In this document: piece by piece, positions 37,131 through 46,601 of the stretch
How positions within the stretch are numbered: the stretch's first letter is position 1
How the letters are laid out: each line of letters opens with the position of its first letter
Source of the DNA: CAXOVX01 sp964213345
GTDB lineage: Bacteria > Pseudomonadota > Alphaproteobacteria > Rickettsiales > Midichloriaceae
Assembly (NCBI GenBank): GCA_964213345.1
Contig: CAXOVX010000005.1
Location: 1 to 64,000, forward strand
Direction: 5' to 3'
DNA length: 64,000 nucleotides
Position numbers and translations under genes: made by a program
The notes under the pieces: model-generated
The model's input: the letters and a program-made list of their open reading frames with translations, nothing else
The model's database searches: none
What the model was told of the DNA's origin: nothing

Positions 37131-37990
37131 TAATTGCAAGTATATTTACCGGAATTGTTTAAAGGTATGAGAAGCAGCTTTTTCTATATGCATTAGGTGC
37201 AAATTTTTACGTATGGAATGCTTGATTTTAAACCAATAATGTTCAATGCGGTTTAATTGCGGGTAGTATGGAGGTAAAAATATAATTTGATATCCAAGGC
37301 TCGTAAATGATGCGTTGTCTAAGATTATTATATTTCCAGGCTTGAGAGTTGGTATTAATGCATGCTCCACATACGTTTCGAATACTAATCTATCCAATAC
37401 CCTTCAAATATTACAGGAGCTTCTATTTTATTTCCAGATAATGCGGCTATAATACTTAAACGTTGCTTTTTATATGCCACTCTTGTTGCAATTAGCCTTT
37501 TCCCTCTCTTAAAGGTAATGCTCATTATCACCTATTCCAGATTCATCTATAAATACAAGAGCCTTATTTCCTCCATAAACTCATGTACTTTTAGTTCATC
37601 TCGCTCTTTATAACAAAAACTCTTCTTTTAAAACTAAAATTCAGTCTTTTTTAGGTTCTATAAATTGTAGTAAATTTTAATGATAGTTCTATCAGGCATA
37701 TCTTCTACAAATTTTTTAAATTCTTCTATGTCCTTTTACAATGCATGGCATTGGCAATATGCTCCCAGTGGCTCTTTTTCTCATCCGCCATAAATAGATG
37801 GTCTTCATACACACCCTAAATCTCTTGCTTACATACTGCCCAACCCCACAGCTTCCACACTTGCCAATACTCTTTCTCTTAAATCTATGCTATATGCCTT
37901 TGCCATACTGCCTCCTATAATATATCGCTCTATTAGCAATGTATTGTATATAAAAAATCAATACAACCGTATTTAGCTATACTTGCGATT
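37131..37990 (-). mobile_element. IS630-family element (type b), degraded
   Basis: Ends carry matching inverted repeats (AATTGCAAGTATA at about 37132 and, reversed, AATCGCAAGTATA ending at 37990). On the minus strand, from ATG near 37905, the broken transposase reads 'MAKAYSIDLRERVLASVEA', later 'ALVFIDESGIGDNEHY', and in the intact last piece (37146-37397) 'IIILDNASF' and 'FLPPYYPQLNRIEHYWFKIK', the expected two aspartates and the glutamate (here 'NRIEHYW'). Several stops and shifts inactivate it. It differs from the IS630 at 16387. Confidence 0.82.
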
Positions 37991-38050
37991 CTGTGCTCTG
38001 TACATTTTTTGCATTTCACCATGCGTAAGTAAGCTTCGAAAGAAGTCTAC
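37989..38050 (+). repeat. Dispersed repeat family B, copy 1
   Basis: About 60 bp: 'CTCTGTACATTTTTTGCATT', 'TCACCATGCGTAAGTAAGC', 'GAAAGAAGTCTA'. It touches the murG stop codon (minus strand). Two relatives are at 40021 and 59848. The centre holds a small inverted repeat (GCAT...ATGC). Confidence 0.7.
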
Positions 38051-39177
38051 TTTAATATAGCATTTATTTCTTTCACTAAATTAGCAGTACCATTTTTTTG
38101 CGGCAGTAATCTTGCTGCCTTTTTCATTCCATCTATACGGCCCCCAGAAAATAACTTATTCAGTGTTTTATGTAAGGTATGGGAAGTGAAATTTTTTTCA
38201 TCTATTACTATAGCTGCCTCCTTGTTAGCAAGATACATGGCGTTATAATACTGATGATCATCTGTTGCAATCGCAAGTGGAACTAAAATTGATGGTTTTT
38301 GTAAATATGTAAGTTCAGCTACTGTAGATGCTCCTGAACGAGCTATCACAAAATCAGCCTTACTTAATAATTCACCTATATTGTCAAAAAACGTTTGTAC
38401 TGCAATTTTCTTTACATTGTTTTTATACATTGATAAGACGGAGGTGCGTAAATCCTGCCTTACTTGTTGGTATACGCACATCTGATAACGCAATTGCTCA
38501 GGAAGATTTACAATTGCTTTTGGAATAACATCACAAAGTATTTTAGCGCCTTGACTACCGCCTATAATAACTATATTGATCGCTTGATCTGTGTTTCGAG
38601 CGGAGCTAGCTGCTTCTATAATAGACTGCCTTATGGGATTTCCCGTATAGCGAATTTTGTTATTATATTTTGGGTTGATGAGTTTTGTATCTTCGAACGA
38701 TACGGCTAAGAGTTGAGCGTATTTCAAAAATATGCGATTAACCCTGCCAAGCACTGCATTTTGTTCATGCAATATTATTGGAATTCCCAGAAATAACGCA
38801 GCAGCCAATACAGGGGAAGCAGGATACCCACCAAAACCCAAGACTACATCCACCTTATTATACCTTAGATTAAATACGGACCGGATTATATCGCAAAATA
38901 TATTAATAAGACCAAGAACCTTGCGTGCAAAATTTCTGCGTAGACTAGAGGTCTTCAGCAATACATACTTCTCGCCATAATCGGTAATTTTACCAAATTC
39001 TATGTACCTTTTCCCTCGCTCATCTATAAACCAGATAACTTGATATTCTTTTGATAGCACCTCACATACCGCCTGTGCTGGAAAAACATGGCCACCAGTT
39101 CCCCCTGCAGCGATAGCAACAGTATCGCTTTTTTTTGCTAATACATTGTTTTCACATATTGATGTACATAAAGACAT
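38047..39177 (-). CDS. murG: UDP-GlcNAc:undecaprenyl-PP-MurNAc-pentapeptide transferase MurG
   Basis: MurG completes lipid II on the inner face of the membrane. The glycosyltransferase signatures are present: 'AAGGTGGHVFPAQAV' (residues about 23-37), 'VLGFGGYPASPVLAA', 'HEQNAVLGRVNRI', 'IIGGSQGAKIL', 'VIARSGASTVAEL' and 'LAIATDDHQYYNA'. The 376 residues include a short extra N-terminus, and an internal start is possible. The upstream membrane protein at 39185 ends 8 bases before it, so they are probably co-transcribed. It implies peptidoglycan synthesis, which not all Rickettsiales keep. Confidence 0.96.
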   Translation of the reverse strand: MSLCTSICENNVLAKKSDTVAIAAGGTGGHVFPAQAVCEVLSKEYQVIWFIDERGKRYIEFGKITDYGEKYVLLKTSSLRRNFARKVLGLINIFCDIIRSVFNLRYNKVDVVLGFGGYPASPVLAAALFLGIPIILHEQNAVLGRVNRIFLKYAQLLAVSFEDTKLINPKYNNKIRYTGNPIRQSIIEAASSARNTDQAINIVIIGGSQGAKILCDVIPKAIVNLPEQLRYQMCVYQQVRQDLRTSVLSMYKNNVKKIAVQTFFDNIGELLSKADFVIARSGASTVAELTYLQKPSILVPLAIATDDHQYYNAMYLANKEAAIVIDEKNFTSHTLHKTLNKLFSGGRIDGMKKAARLLPQKNGTANLVKEINAILK

Positions 39178-39184
39178 TTGCTAG

Positions 39185-39691
39185 CTAGTATAATATCTTA
39201 TTGGAATACATATCTTTTTGTACACTTTCGCTAATGCCAGTAGCACTTTTGTTTTTTGCAGAATTTTCTGTCTTAGTAACTTGAGGCTGCGTTTCCGTAT
39301 CATCAAACTTCTCTGCCTTACTACCAGAAAGATGTATCTCTATCTTGGAGATTTTACCTTCTTCTGCATCTGTTTTACACAAATCAACTACAGTCAGTTC
39401 CTGAATTGAATTACGTGGCTTACTTAAAATTAACAACTGATTACCATTAATTTGGAAGTGCTCCACTTGTTCTAACATGTCCAACCTCATGTTGCTGATT
39501 TTGCACACCGCACTTGATGTACCACTACTGCCATCTTCTTGCTTTGTGCTACTACCAAATAGCACATTGTGGTGCTTACATATCATATAAATCGAGAACA
39601 GCACACCCATGCCAAAAAGCAAATTCATGGTGAAAATTGCGAATTTTAAAAAAGTGAAATTTGTACTTTTTTTATAGTGCAGAGCCATCAA
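39185..39691 (-). CDS. Hypothetical single-pass membrane protein
   Basis: A 168-residue frame (second codon also Met) with one hydrophobic segment near the N-terminus ('FAIFTMNLLFGMGVLFSIYMI', residues about 16-36) and a soluble, acidic C-terminal part rich in Ser, Lys and Glu, of low complexity at the end. It ends 8 bases before murG on the same strand. In other bacteria this position often holds an envelope or division protein, but I see no recognisable domain and do not assign a function. Confidence 0.6.
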   Translation of the reverse strand: MMALHYKKSTNFTFLKFAIFTMNLLFGMGVLFSIYMICKHHNVLFGSSTKQEDGSSGTSSAVCKISNMRLDMLEQVEHFQINGNQLLILSKPRNSIQELTVVDLCKTDAEEGKISKIEIHLSGSKAEKFDDTETQPQVTKTENSAKNKSATGISESVQKDMYSNKILY

Positions 39692-39940
39692 TTTTATATA
39701 TAAATTCTACATAGACAGATATCACACCAGCACCACGTCACATCTCTGCTACCGCACACTGCATCAAGCACACCCGCTATTTGATACTAACCTCCAAACG
39801 CAAACTTAGTCTGAATATATAACTTTATCTCAAAACGGCAAGTATAATATCATATTTCGTAACCCTCTCCCTTTTTTCACATACCTACTATCGACTTTAA
39901 TGCACTTTTACGTGATTCAAGTACATCTTTTTCACAGGGT

Positions 39941-39982
39941 AATCCCAATTTCCATTTTCAAATGAGCGCTAGAAGCAGGGTA
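39941..39982 (+). repeat. Dispersed repeat family A, copy 6 (partial)
   Basis: Only the left part is kept: 'AATCCCAATTTCCATTTTCA' and 'AATGAGCGCTAGAAGC'. It lies in the 408-bp gap between rpiB and the membrane-protein gene. Apart from this and a family B copy I see nothing else in that gap. Confidence 0.55.
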
Positions 39983-40020
39983 CTTCTTTTCTCTAGAATC
40001 AAACATCTAAGGCATTGCAG

Positions 40021-40084
40021 CTCTGTGCTGCGTATATTCCTTGCATTTCATTATGCATAAGCAAGTTTTGAAATAAGTCTATTT
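40021..40084 (+). repeat. Dispersed repeat family B, copy 2
   Basis: 'CTCTGTGCTGCGTATATTCC', 'TTGCATTTCATTATGCATAA', 'GCAAGTTTTGAAATAAGTCT'. It lies 16 bp downstream of the rpiB stop, in the same orientation relative to its neighbour as copies 1 and 3. Confidence 0.7.
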
Positions 40085-40099
40085 TAGAAGCATTTGTAA

Positions 40100-40606
40100 T
40101 TATAATTTTTGTACGCGATTTAAGTGATGCCTCTGCAAAAAAATTGTGTTTAAAAAAGTTTTTACTATTTCTGAAGCAGCTTTATCTGCAGTGTACTTAG
40201 CTCCTAACACTAGCACATTAGCATTATTATGTTCTCGCGCTAACTTAGCGTATTCCGTATTATGGCATAAGGCTGCTCTGATCCAATGATGTCTGTTGGC
40301 AGCTATGCTCATTCCTATACCACTGCCACAGATCAATATACCAATCCCTTTATGTTTTTTCATGTAATCCGCAAGTAGTATGGCATAATCTGGATAATCC
40401 GTAAGTTGCGTGCTATCTGTGCCCAAATCAATAATATTGTATTTACCGTTAACACCCAACGCTTCATCTGTATTTGCGCTGTACTCATTTTCATTCTTAT
40501 TTTTCTCATAATATCTACTAACATTTGCTAACGTACCCACTAAAAACTGCTTTAACGCAAATCCTGCATGATCTGAGGCTATTGCTATTGTTGTGATATC
40601 ATTCAT
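40100..40606 (-). CDS. rpiB: Ribose-5-phosphate isomerase B
   Basis: RpiB interconverts ribose 5-phosphate and ribulose 5-phosphate in the pentose phosphate pathway. The product shows 'IAIASDHAGFALKQFL', 'DYPDYAILLADYM', the catalytic-cysteine loop 'ILICGSGIGMSIAANRH' and 'REHNNANVLVLGAKY'. Length is about 168 residues with a slightly longer insert around residue 40. I chose ATG 40606, since codons further upstream belong to the end of the SH3-domain gene, which it overlaps by 8 bases. A family B repeat follows the stop codon. Confidence 0.95.
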   Translation of the reverse strand: MNDITTIAIASDHAGFALKQFLVGTLANVSRYYEKNKNENEYSANTDEALGVNGKYNIIDLGTDSTQLTDYPDYAILLADYMKKHKGIGILICGSGIGMSIAANRHHWIRAALCHNTEYAKLAREHNNANVLVLGAKYTADKAASEIVKTFLNTIFLQRHHLNRVQKL

Positions 40607-41228
40607 TGCTATATACTCCCCACAAATTCTCCTTTTGCACCCAACCTTTTGCACCATTTACCATCACTTTGCACCAAGCATTTGCCCTGCACTCTCTAAG
40701 TTTAACAACAACGCCTACTTCCATCCTTAATAAAGGATGCGACCTTTCACTAGGCAATCTGAATAGCACAGTCTCTTCTTTGTTTACCTGGTACAGCAAT
40801 ATATCCAATTTTCGTTTATTATTTTTGATTATAACATTTCTAATACCCGACAATAAGCCCTCGTGCAACCATCCCTCATTATTATTTATGTCACGTACCA
40901 TACGCCAATTTTCAAACTCTGCAATAATTTCTACCGGATAACCTTTACACTTGTATGTAAGCTTTATCTGGTACTCACCACCTGGCCCTGTACGCAAATT
41001 TGCCTCCTTGCCCTTCAAAGTTACAAAGCGAGGTATTGCTAATCCCGTTACTACTCCCTTTTGTCGTTCATTACTTGCTGTTGCTAGTACTGCGCCACTT
41101 TTGGGGTGCAGCGCCTCTCCTCCATGCTTGGTTTGGGCTAGCGCGATATGGCAATAAAGTAATAGCGATAACACAACCACTAGCGTCAATCTATTCAAAG
41201 CACGCCTCTTCACATATCCTATTTCCAT
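40599..41228 (-). CDS. Exported SH3-domain protein
   Basis: From ATG 41228 the product begins with a clear signal peptide ('LTLVVVLSLLLYCHIALAQ', residues about 13-31), so it is periplasmic. Two bacterial SH3-like modules follow: 'VTLKGKEANLRTGPGGEYQI...GWLHEGLL' and a second ending 'CRANAWCKVMVNGAKGWVQKENLWG'. This is the alphaproteobacterial COG3807-type protein, often in the same place next to metabolic genes and thought to bind cell-wall material. Its end overlaps rpiB by 8 bases and it starts 52 bases after coaD, so the three form an operon. Confidence 0.85.
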   Translation of the reverse strand: MEIGYVKRRALNRLTLVVVLSLLLYCHIALAQTKHGGEALHPKSGAVLATASNERQKGVVTGLAIPRFVTLKGKEANLRTGPGGEYQIKLTYKCKGYPVEIIAEFENWRMVRDINNNEGWLHEGLLSGIRNVIIKNNKRKLDILLYQVNKEETVLFRLPSERSHPLLRMEVGVVVKLRECRANAWCKVMVNGAKGWVQKENLWGVYSNE

Positions 41229-41280
41229 ATCACAGGATAATATGCCGTAGATTTTCACTTCACATTGATTGGGTAAAATT

Positions 41281-41793
41281 TTATATCTTTGTGCTACCAC
41301 CATCCCCTTGAAAGGCTGCGATTAATTTGACTTCTACATAATCAGAGACGAAACTTCCTACTTTTCCTCCAACTTTTGCTATTTCTTTTACAAAAGAAGA
41401 AGAGATAAAACTACCATTTTCTGTTGAGGGTAGCAAAATTGTTTGTATTCGATTATTTAATTTATGATTCATGTATGCCATTTGAAATTCATGCTCGAAA
41501 TCTGATACTGCTCTGATTCCACGCACGATCACACAAGCTTTTTCTTGTAAGACAAAATTTATCAATAAGCCATAAAATGATTTGACCGATACATTACATA
41601 ACCTTAGACTTTTAACCTCGTATTTTACCATATCTACCCTATCCTCCAATGAGAAAAGTGTATTCTTCGGTGTATCTCCTGCCACAGCTATAATAAGCTT
41701 ATCAAACAGCAAAGATGCTCTGTTCACTATATCTAAGTGCCCAATCGTTACAGGATCAAAGGTTCCTGGGTATATAGCTAACTTATTTCCCAT
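41281..41793 (-). CDS. coaD: Phosphopantetheine adenylyltransferase
   Basis: CoaD transfers AMP to 4'-phosphopantetheine in coenzyme A synthesis. The nucleotidyltransferase signature is 'AIYPGTFDPVTIGHLDIVNRA' cut short by the usual T/HxGH ('TIGH'). 'VRGIRAVSDFEHEFQMA' and 'ENGSFISSSFVKEIAKVGG' are also typical. Length is about 170 residues from ATG 41793 (an in-frame ATG at 41811 adds six residues unlike the family). It is the first gene of the coaD-SH3-rpiB operon. Confidence 0.96.
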   Translation of the reverse strand: MGNKLAIYPGTFDPVTIGHLDIVNRASLLFDKLIIAVAGDTPKNTLFSLEDRVDMVKYEVKSLRLCNVSVKSFYGLLINFVLQEKACVIVRGIRAVSDFEHEFQMAYMNHKLNNRIQTILLPSTENGSFISSSFVKEIAKVGGKVGSFVSDYVEVKLIAAFQGDGGSTKI

Positions 41794-41980
41794 CAATGTT
41801 CTATCATTCAAAATTTACTCAATATCAATACGTTATTGCCAATTGTATAACAAATATACGATTTTAAATTATAAATTTTTATTTTTCTTTGAAATCACAC
41901 CCCAACTTCTCCACAATTTTTGCATTAAGATGTGTACAACGTGATTTTTTATCTTTTTCGTGAATTTCGAGAGGTGTTTA

Positions 41981-42078
41981 CCAAGTCCCATTTTTTAATG
42001 GGCACTAGGAGCGCAATGACGAGAGCAAAGGAGTGTAGCAGCGTGAAATCATCCCACAGCGCAACAATAGGGGACGCT
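41981..42078 (+). repeat. Dispersed repeat family A, copy 7
   Basis: 'CCAAGTCCCATTTTTTAATG', 'GGCACTAGGAGCGCAATGAC', then a shortened middle and 'CACAGCGCAACAATAGG'. It lies between the BON-domain gene and coaD. The rest of that gap shows nothing recognised. Confidence 0.8.
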
Positions 42079-42099
42079 TGGTATTACGAGGAAAAGCAC

Positions 42100-42744
42100 T
42101 CAAAATCTTCCCCACCTTCTAGGATCATCTTTAAGTATCACATGTGTCACTATTTTCTGTACTCCATTAGTGCCACTTGATATTAGTAATGCCTGATTTA
42201 GTTCTTCCTGCGTCTGAGCAATTCCCAGCAAATACACAACACTATCGCTCACTGATATTGCATAATTTCCAGACACAAAATTCTTTTCTACCAGAAATTT
42301 TGCCCTAATTTGACTAGCTATCCACAAATCATTTGCAGCAGACAAATTTTTACTACCAACTACAATCTCGTTTATTACCTCTCTCACACCTTGTATACTC
42401 CAGGCCAGCTTAACCGCTTCTTCACCACCTTTTTCAGTGTCAATATTTCCTGTTAATAGCACTCTACCCTCCATCACACTTATGCTTATAGCACCTAGCG
42501 AGTCGTATGCATTTGTTGCAAAAAACTCCTTTTTTATTTTGGCATATATTGCTTTATCATTAAATTGAGTACCGACAGAACGCTCATCAGCCATCACCAT
42601 TCCCGTGGTAGCCACGGATAACGGGGCGATCACGGCGCAACCGTTCGCAGCTATGATTAAAGCCAAAAGAATCGATCCTGCTATTATACAGGAGACATAC
42701 TCAGGAATGGGCATTTTCTTTTTCTTTTTGCTAAACATCTGCAC
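42100..42744 (-). CDS. BON-domain outer-membrane (lipo)protein, DolP/OsmY-like
   Basis: The 214-residue product has a basic N-terminus, a hydrophobic segment and a possible lipobox ('LIIAANGC', Cys about residue 36; Asn at -2 is not ideal). Two BON domains follow: 'DKAIYAKIKKEFFATN...GRVLLTGNID' and 'DLWIASQIRAKFLVE...SVVYLLGIAQ'. BON domains bind phospholipid, and the twin-BON lipoprotein DolP supports outer-membrane integrity. That role here is by family analogy. Confidence 0.8.
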   Translation of the reverse strand: MQMFSKKKKKMPIPEYVSCIIAGSILLALIIAANGCAVIAPLSVATTGMVMADERSVGTQFNDKAIYAKIKKEFFATNAYDSLGAISISVMEGRVLLTGNIDTEKGGEEAVKLAWSIQGVREVINEIVVGSKNLSAANDLWIASQIRAKFLVEKNFVSGNYAISVSDSVVYLLGIAQTQEELNQALLISSGTNGVQKIVTHVILKDDPRRWGRF

Positions 42745-42811
42745 TACACACTAAAAATAAACGTGGACCGCACTGTACTCATAATAGAAAAAAAGTAAAG
42801 CATTATTTGTT

Positions 42812-43675
42812 CTAGGGGTAGTCTATACACGAAATTTTCTGAGCTTTGAAAATATAGGTAGGATTTACAATATTATCTTGAGATTCAATAATATTTAACT
42901 CTAAAGAAGCACTATGTTTTGTAGCTACTAGTATGTCATATATGCTAGATACCGCATATTCTAGGGATAATACTGGACTTTTATTCTGTAGATAACGTGT
43001 CAAAAATAATGCAGCAAGCAAATCTCCGCATCCAGCAGATGTTGTAAGTGTAATATATGGTGTGATAACCAGGTACTGTTCCTTCCCAGTTGATAATAGA
43101 GTGATAATGTTATTTCTATTTTCTTCAAAAATACTTTTTATGATGACAATGCTTGGTCCCATAGAATGTAGCTTTTGCGCAGCTTTTTGTGCATCTCCTA
43201 ATGTTCTTATTGTTATGCCAGAAATTATTGACGCTTCAAATTGATTAGGAGTAATGATATCTGCTACAAGTATCATTTTTACAACATGTGGTAAAATATT
43301 TGGATTAACAAAAAACCCGATTTCTGCATCTCCCATAACAGGATCACAACAATATATGGATGATGGATTGAGTTTCTTTATCTTTTGCACTACTTCGATT
43401 ATTGCTTTTGTAATAAGAATTTTTCCTAAATAACCAGATAAGACCGCATCATAAAAACCCAAAATTCCTAAGTCCTCCAAACCAGTAATTAGTTTACGTA
43501 TATGTGCGGAGCTAAACATCTTTCCCTCCCAACACTTATACCCAGTGTGGTTAGAAAATTGCACAGTATTAATTGCAGAAACCTTCATTCCTAATCTTTG
43601 TATCACAAAGCTAGCAATTCTATTCCCCGCATAACCATAAACTACGTGAGATTGTATAGAGAGTATAGCATTCAT
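42812..43675 (-). CDS. pdxY: Pyridoxal kinase
   Basis: The product phosphorylates pyridoxal to pyridoxal 5'-phosphate in the salvage route. It is a ribokinase-fold protein of 287 residues, usual for PdxY. Visible motifs: 'ILSIQSHVVYGYAGNRIA' at the N-terminus, 'TVQFSNHTGYKCWEG', 'YCCDPVMGD', 'ITPNQFEA' and the anion-hole region 'SAGCGDLLAALFL', where the catalytic Asp is kept. Reliance on salvage fits an intracellular life. It stands between the BON gene and the divergent MaoC-Pta gene. Confidence 0.9.
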   Translation of the reverse strand: MNAILSIQSHVVYGYAGNRIASFVIQRLGMKVSAINTVQFSNHTGYKCWEGKMFSSAHIRKLITGLEDLGILGFYDAVLSGYLGKILITKAIIEVVQKIKKLNPSSIYCCDPVMGDAEIGFFVNPNILPHVVKMILVADIITPNQFEASIISGITIRTLGDAQKAAQKLHSMGPSIVIIKSIFEENRNNIITLLSTGKEQYLVITPYITLTTSAGCGDLLAALFLTRYLQNKSPVLSLEYAVSSIYDILVATKHSASLELNIIESQDNIVNPTYIFKAQKISCIDYP

Positions 43676-43952
43676 CCTTATTCCTATATTTATCTCTAGG
43701 GCATTTTTTCGAATTATACTCTACCACTTTCCCAAAGTAACCATTATTTCTCGATTATTGCCGCATGCATCTTTTGATATATTTTATATAATTGCGATTA
43801 TTTGACGATTTTATCGTATTCTTGTTAAGAAAAATATATTATTTTATGTTTAATATGTTTTTTCATCCATCGTTGTGTTGACTTTGTACATCCTTAGTGC
43901 TTCAATTAGCTATATACACGAATGCATAGAATTTTTAGCGCAAGGGGATAGC

Positions 43953-45386
43953 ATGGACACAGTGTTACAAAATAAGACTTTCAACGAAATTGAGATAGGC
44001 GATAGTGCTAGCATATCGAGAATTTTAACGAAAAATGACATACAACTTTTTGCTATTATGTCAGGAGATGTAAATCCTGCCCATCTCGATGAGGAATATG
44101 CCAGTAGCGATATATTCAAAAAGATAGTTGCTCATGGCATGTGGGGTGGCACGTTGATTTCTACCGTTTTGGGTACAATGCTACCAGGACCTGGTACCAT
44201 TTACTTAGGACAAACCTTAAAATTTCTAAGACCAGTGACAATTGGTGACAGAATTACAGTATCGGTAAAAGTTACGGAGAAGGAGAATGAAAAGTGCATA
44301 GTGAAACTACAGTGTAGCTGCATCAATCAGGATGGCAAAGAAGTCATTTCTGGGGATGCGGTAGTTATCGCTCCTACAGAAAAAATCAGGCGTGATGTAA
44401 TAAAATTACCACAAATAGAGCTCATAGAAGACCAAGTACCAAGGTATTACGATCAACTATGCGCTACTGCCGCAGGGTTGCCACCACTTAAAGCTGCTAT
44501 CGTCCATCCCCTTGATGAATCATCGTTAATGGGGGCAATTGAGGCAGCAAAAGATGGAATAATAAGTCCTGTGCTAATCGGTCCAGAACAAAAGATCAAA
44601 AAACTCGCCGAAGATCTTAATGTATCTATCACGGACTACCCGATTATACCTGTAGAACACAGCCATGCTGCCGCAGAAGTAGCAACGGAATTGGCCAGAA
44701 CTGGAGAGGTAGATGCACTGGTAAAAGGTAACTTGCATACAGATGAATTAATGCGTCCAGTGGTCCAAAAAACGGGAGGACTACGTACAGAACGTAGAAT
44801 AAGCCACATTTTCGTAGTACTAGCTCTGCATTATCCTAAGCCATTACTTATTACAGATGCTGCAATCAACATACAGCCTGATTTAATGACAAAAAGAGAC
44901 ATAGTGCAGAATGCTATAGATTTATTTACGTGTCTTTACTCATCTATTCCAAAGGTTGCTTTGTTATCTGCAGTAGAAACTGTCACCGAAAAGCTACCAG
45001 CAACACTGGATGCAACGGCGTTATGCAAAATGGCTGAACGTGGCCAGATTACTGGGGGGATTTTGGATGGGCCACTTGCTTTTGATAATGCTATTTCAAA
45101 AGAGGCAGCCAACATGAAGGGCATTGTATCGCAGGTATCAGGAGATGTAGATATTTTGGTCGTGCCAAATATTGAAGCTGGTAACATTATGTACAAGCAA
45201 TTGCGCTATTTGTCTCATGCAGAAGGTGCGGGGATAGTATTAGGAGCAAAGGTACCTATCGTACTTACCAGTAGGGCCGAGGGTAACATTGCATCACGTA
45301 AAGTGTCATGCGCATTGGCATTGCTTTATGCACATAGAAAAGATGGGCTAAGAGTGCCTGCAAAATTACATGAAGTACATTCGTAA
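43953..45386 (+). CDS. Bifunctional MaoC-type enoyl-CoA hydratase / phosphate acyltransferase
   Basis: From ATG 43953 (AAGGGGAT in front; an upstream ATG at 43875 is unlikely), residues about 8-150 form a MaoC hot-dog hydratase ('FAIMSGDVNPAHLDEEYA', 'VAHGMWGGTLISTVLG'). Residues about 165-475 form a phosphate acetyl/butyryltransferase ('DALVKGNLHTDELM', 'RISHIFVV', 'LITDAAINIQPD', 'GPLAFDNAIS', 'VPNIEAGNIMYKQL'). The fusion is known in alphaproteobacteria. The hydratase half could give (R)-3-hydroxyacyl-CoA for PhaC, and the transferase half acyl-phosphate for the next gene, ackA. It heads an operon with ackA and fabI. Confidence 0.9.
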   Translation: MDTVLQNKTFNEIEIGDSASISRILTKNDIQLFAIMSGDVNPAHLDEEYASSDIFKKIVAHGMWGGTLISTVLGTMLPGPGTIYLGQTLKFLRPVTIGDRITVSVKVTEKENEKCIVKLQCSCINQDGKEVISGDAVVIAPTEKIRRDVIKLPQIELIEDQVPRYYDQLCATAAGLPPLKAAIVHPLDESSLMGAIEAAKDGIISPVLIGPEQKIKKLAEDLNVSITDYPIIPVEHSHAAAEVATELARTGEVDALVKGNLHTDELMRPVVQKTGGLRTERRISHIFVVLALHYPKPLLITDAAINIQPDLMTKRDIVQNAIDLFTCLYSSIPKVALLSAVETVTEKLPATLDATALCKMAERGQITGGILDGPLAFDNAISKEAANMKGIVSQVSGDVDILVVPNIEAGNIMYKQLRYLSHAEGAGIVLGAKVPIVLTSRAEGNIASRKVSCALALLYAHRKDGLRVPAKLHEVHS

Positions 45387-45422
45387 TAAATCAACCATAG
45401 AAGAGTATAGGAGGAGGAGATT

Positions 45423-46601
45423 ATGGACTGTGTATTGTCTATAAACGCAGGGTCTGCCAGCGTTAAGCTGGCTCTGTGTGATTGTTCTAAATTAGAGCGT
45501 GCTGTTGCTAGCGCCAAGATAGATATCTTGAGTAGTAAAAAAAGTTTTGTCAAATACCTCGCTAACGGAGATAGGGAGGTAATTGATCTTGATATAAATA
45601 AAGAAAACATTGCGATAATCGAGGAGTGGTTACGTGCTTATGATGTTAATATCATAGCAATAAGCCATAGGGTAGTGCACGGAGGGCTAAAATATGGAAG
45701 ACAAGCAATACCTCTAACCGGTGAAGTAATCGCAGAGATAAAAAAACTTGCAGTGCTAGCTCCACTGCATCAATATTTCGCATTAGAATATATTGAAAAT
45801 ATAGGCAGAATTTTACCTAAAGCACAGCAGTTTGCTTGTTTTGATACTGCATTTCATCGCGACATACAAAAAACTCATAGACATTTTGCTATACCAAGAA
45901 AATTTACTGATGATGGTGTAATACGTTATGGATTTCATGGCATAGCTTACGAGCACGTCCTGAAGCAACTGCAGCGAATATTGCCAGAAAAAGCAAATGG
46001 GAGAGTAATTGCGATACACTTGGGTAATGGATGTAGTGCTTGCGCTATGATAGATGGCAAAAGTTATGATACCAGTATGGGATTTACCGCTATAGATGGT
46101 CTCATGATGGGCACAAGGTGCGGCTCATTAGATCCAGGCATCATATTTTTTATGATGGATAATTATAAGATGAGCATAAAAGATGTAGAGAGAGTATTGT
46201 ATAAAGAATCAGGATTGAAGGGAGTATCGGGAATCAGTAATGATGTGCGCGAACTTGTAGAAGCAAACAATGAGCATGCGAATGAAGCTATAAATCTATT
46301 TTCTTATATAGCTCTGAAGGAGGTTTTTGGATTAATTGGTGTATTAGGTGGTGTAGACGTAATAGTGTTTTCTGGAGGTATTGGTGAAAATGCGGGAATT
46401 GTGAGGAGTAATATATGTTCTAAGATGGCCTGGTTAGGTTTAGACTTGGATCAAAACGCAAATAATCAAAACAAACAGTTTATAAGCAGTGCTAGTAGCA
46501 AGATTGCGGTTTGTACGGTACATGTGGATGAAGAGCAAATGATGGCATATCATGTTGTTAATTTTTTTAATGGAGAAAAAAATGCTGAATTTAAAGGGTA
46601 A
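45423..46601 (+). CDS. ackA: Acetate kinase
   Basis: AckA makes ATP and acetate from acetyl phosphate, or runs in reverse. Its 392 residues show 'VLSINAGSASVKLAL', 'FDTAFHRDI', 'YGFHGIAYEHV', 'IHLGNGCSACAMIDGKSYDT', 'MGTRCGSLDPGI' and 'FSGGIGENAG', all family landmarks. AGGAGGAG directly precedes the ATG. It follows the Pta fusion by 36 bases and overlaps fabI by 20. A butyrate or propionate kinase of the same fold is possible in this context. Confidence 0.94.
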   Translation: MDCVLSINAGSASVKLALCDCSKLERAVASAKIDILSSKKSFVKYLANGDREVIDLDINKENIAIIEEWLRAYDVNIIAISHRVVHGGLKYGRQAIPLTGEVIAEIKKLAVLAPLHQYFALEYIENIGRILPKAQQFACFDTAFHRDIQKTHRHFAIPRKFTDDGVIRYGFHGIAYEHVLKQLQRILPEKANGRVIAIHLGNGCSACAMIDGKSYDTSMGFTAIDGLMMGTRCGSLDPGIIFFMMDNYKMSIKDVERVLYKESGLKGVSGISNDVRELVEANNEHANEAINLFSYIALKEVFGLIGVLGGVDVIVFSGGIGENAGIVRSNICSKMAWLGLDLDQNANNQNKQFISSASSKIAVCTVHVDEEQMMAYHVVNFFNGEKNAEFKG